The notes beneath the pieces are model-generated. The model had not been told where the DNA came from. It was given only the letters and a program-made list of their open reading frames with translations, and searched no databases. Made by a program: the position numbers and the translations under genes. Shown piece after piece: positions 19,846 to 19,864 of a stretch of 19,864 nucleotides of DNA (the stretch's first letter is position 1; each line of letters begins with the position of its first letter). The DNA comes from JBAVQS01 sp049694275 (GTDB taxonomy: Bacteria > Chloroflexota > Anaerolineae > UBA4142 > SHND01), in contig JBAVQS010000226.1 of the NCBI GenBank assembly GCA_049694275.1, forward strand, positions 1 to 19,864. The letters run 5' to 3'.

Positions 19846-19864
19846 TTATTTCGCATAAAGTCTA
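19846..19864 (-). repeat. Right terminal inverted repeat of the IS
   Basis: The exact reverse complement of 18874-18892. The last base of the repeat is the last base of the window. Confidence 0.92.

Larger units (their letters stand above)
18874..19864 (+). mobile_element. Complete IS5-like insertion sequence, 991 bp
   Basis: Bounded by perfect 19-bp terminal inverted repeats that both begin with TAGACTTTATG when read inward. It carries one transposase whose reading frame is broken or frameshifted at an A7 run. The transposase belongs to the DDE_Tnp_4 type with an N-terminal helix-turn-helix, consistent with the IS5 superfamily. The left flank ends ...ATGATATAA. The right flank is outside the window, so target duplication cannot be checked. 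It inserted just downstream of the DUF4349 terminator, so no gene is visibly disrupted. Confidence 0.9.

Noticed and set aside
1..19864. CRISPR array, prophage, toxin-antitoxin or restriction system
   Set aside because: No evenly spaced direct repeats, cas genes, phage structural genes or paired toxin-antitoxin genes were seen. The only mobile DNA supported is the IS at the right end.

Overview
The window looks like a piece of a Chloroflexota chromosome, probably Anaerolineae-like. This is inferred from the GC-rich coding style, several membrane-anchored proteins with long Pro/Thr/Ala linkers, and protein families typical of that phylum. No taxonomic marker gene is present to prove it. Canonical vegetative promoters (TTGACA-17-TANNNT type) and intrinsic terminators are unusually easy to see, so transcription units can be drawn with some confidence.

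Layout. Positions 1-1122 (minus) hold the truncated 5' end of polA (5'-3' exonuclease domain) and a small hypothetical gene. Positions 1214-1354 hold a C-terminal scrap of an F420/deazaflavin-type nitroreductase (DUF385-like). A bitopic membrane protein with a duplicated domain (1412-2416, plus) converges on an alpha/beta hydrolase (2424-3269, minus). A perfect promoter at 3507-3535 then drives an unrecognised, highly structured RNA of about 350 nt (3542-3895). Positions 3892-7402 (minus) form an ECF sigma factor / zinc-finger anti-sigma / cytidylate kinase-like / PD-(D/E)XK-like / hpt cluster. A tRNA-Leu(CAA) with its own promoter follows, then two plus-strand membrane genes. The second of these (8989-11841) has four cyclic-nucleotide-binding-type domains, a transmembrane helix and a C-terminal outer domain.

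A second unrecognised structured RNA (about 11891-12107), closed by a 17-bp helix and a strong terminator, precedes rnz (ribonuclease Z). Convergent to rnz is a secreted HExxH peptidase gene. Upstream of that on the minus strand lies a tightly overlapping tsaE-tsaB-rimI-Trm112-family operon (t6A tRNA modification and ribosomal protein acetylation). The right end has a calcineurin-like phosphoesterase, a DUF4349 lipoprotein preceded by a good ECF-sigma promoter match, and a complete 991-bp IS5-like element. The last base of that element's right inverted repeat is the last base of the window.

How the genes fit together. One theme is envelope sensing: sigma/anti-sigma pair, four-domain CNB membrane protein, DUF4349 lipoprotein and domain-duplicated anchors. 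The other is RNA maturation and tRNA modification: tRNA-Leu, rnz, tsaE/tsaB and a Trm112-like protein. The most interesting unexplained content is the pair of structured RNAs, which share a layout: a long closing helix with one bulged base, a complex interior, and an abutting intrinsic terminator.
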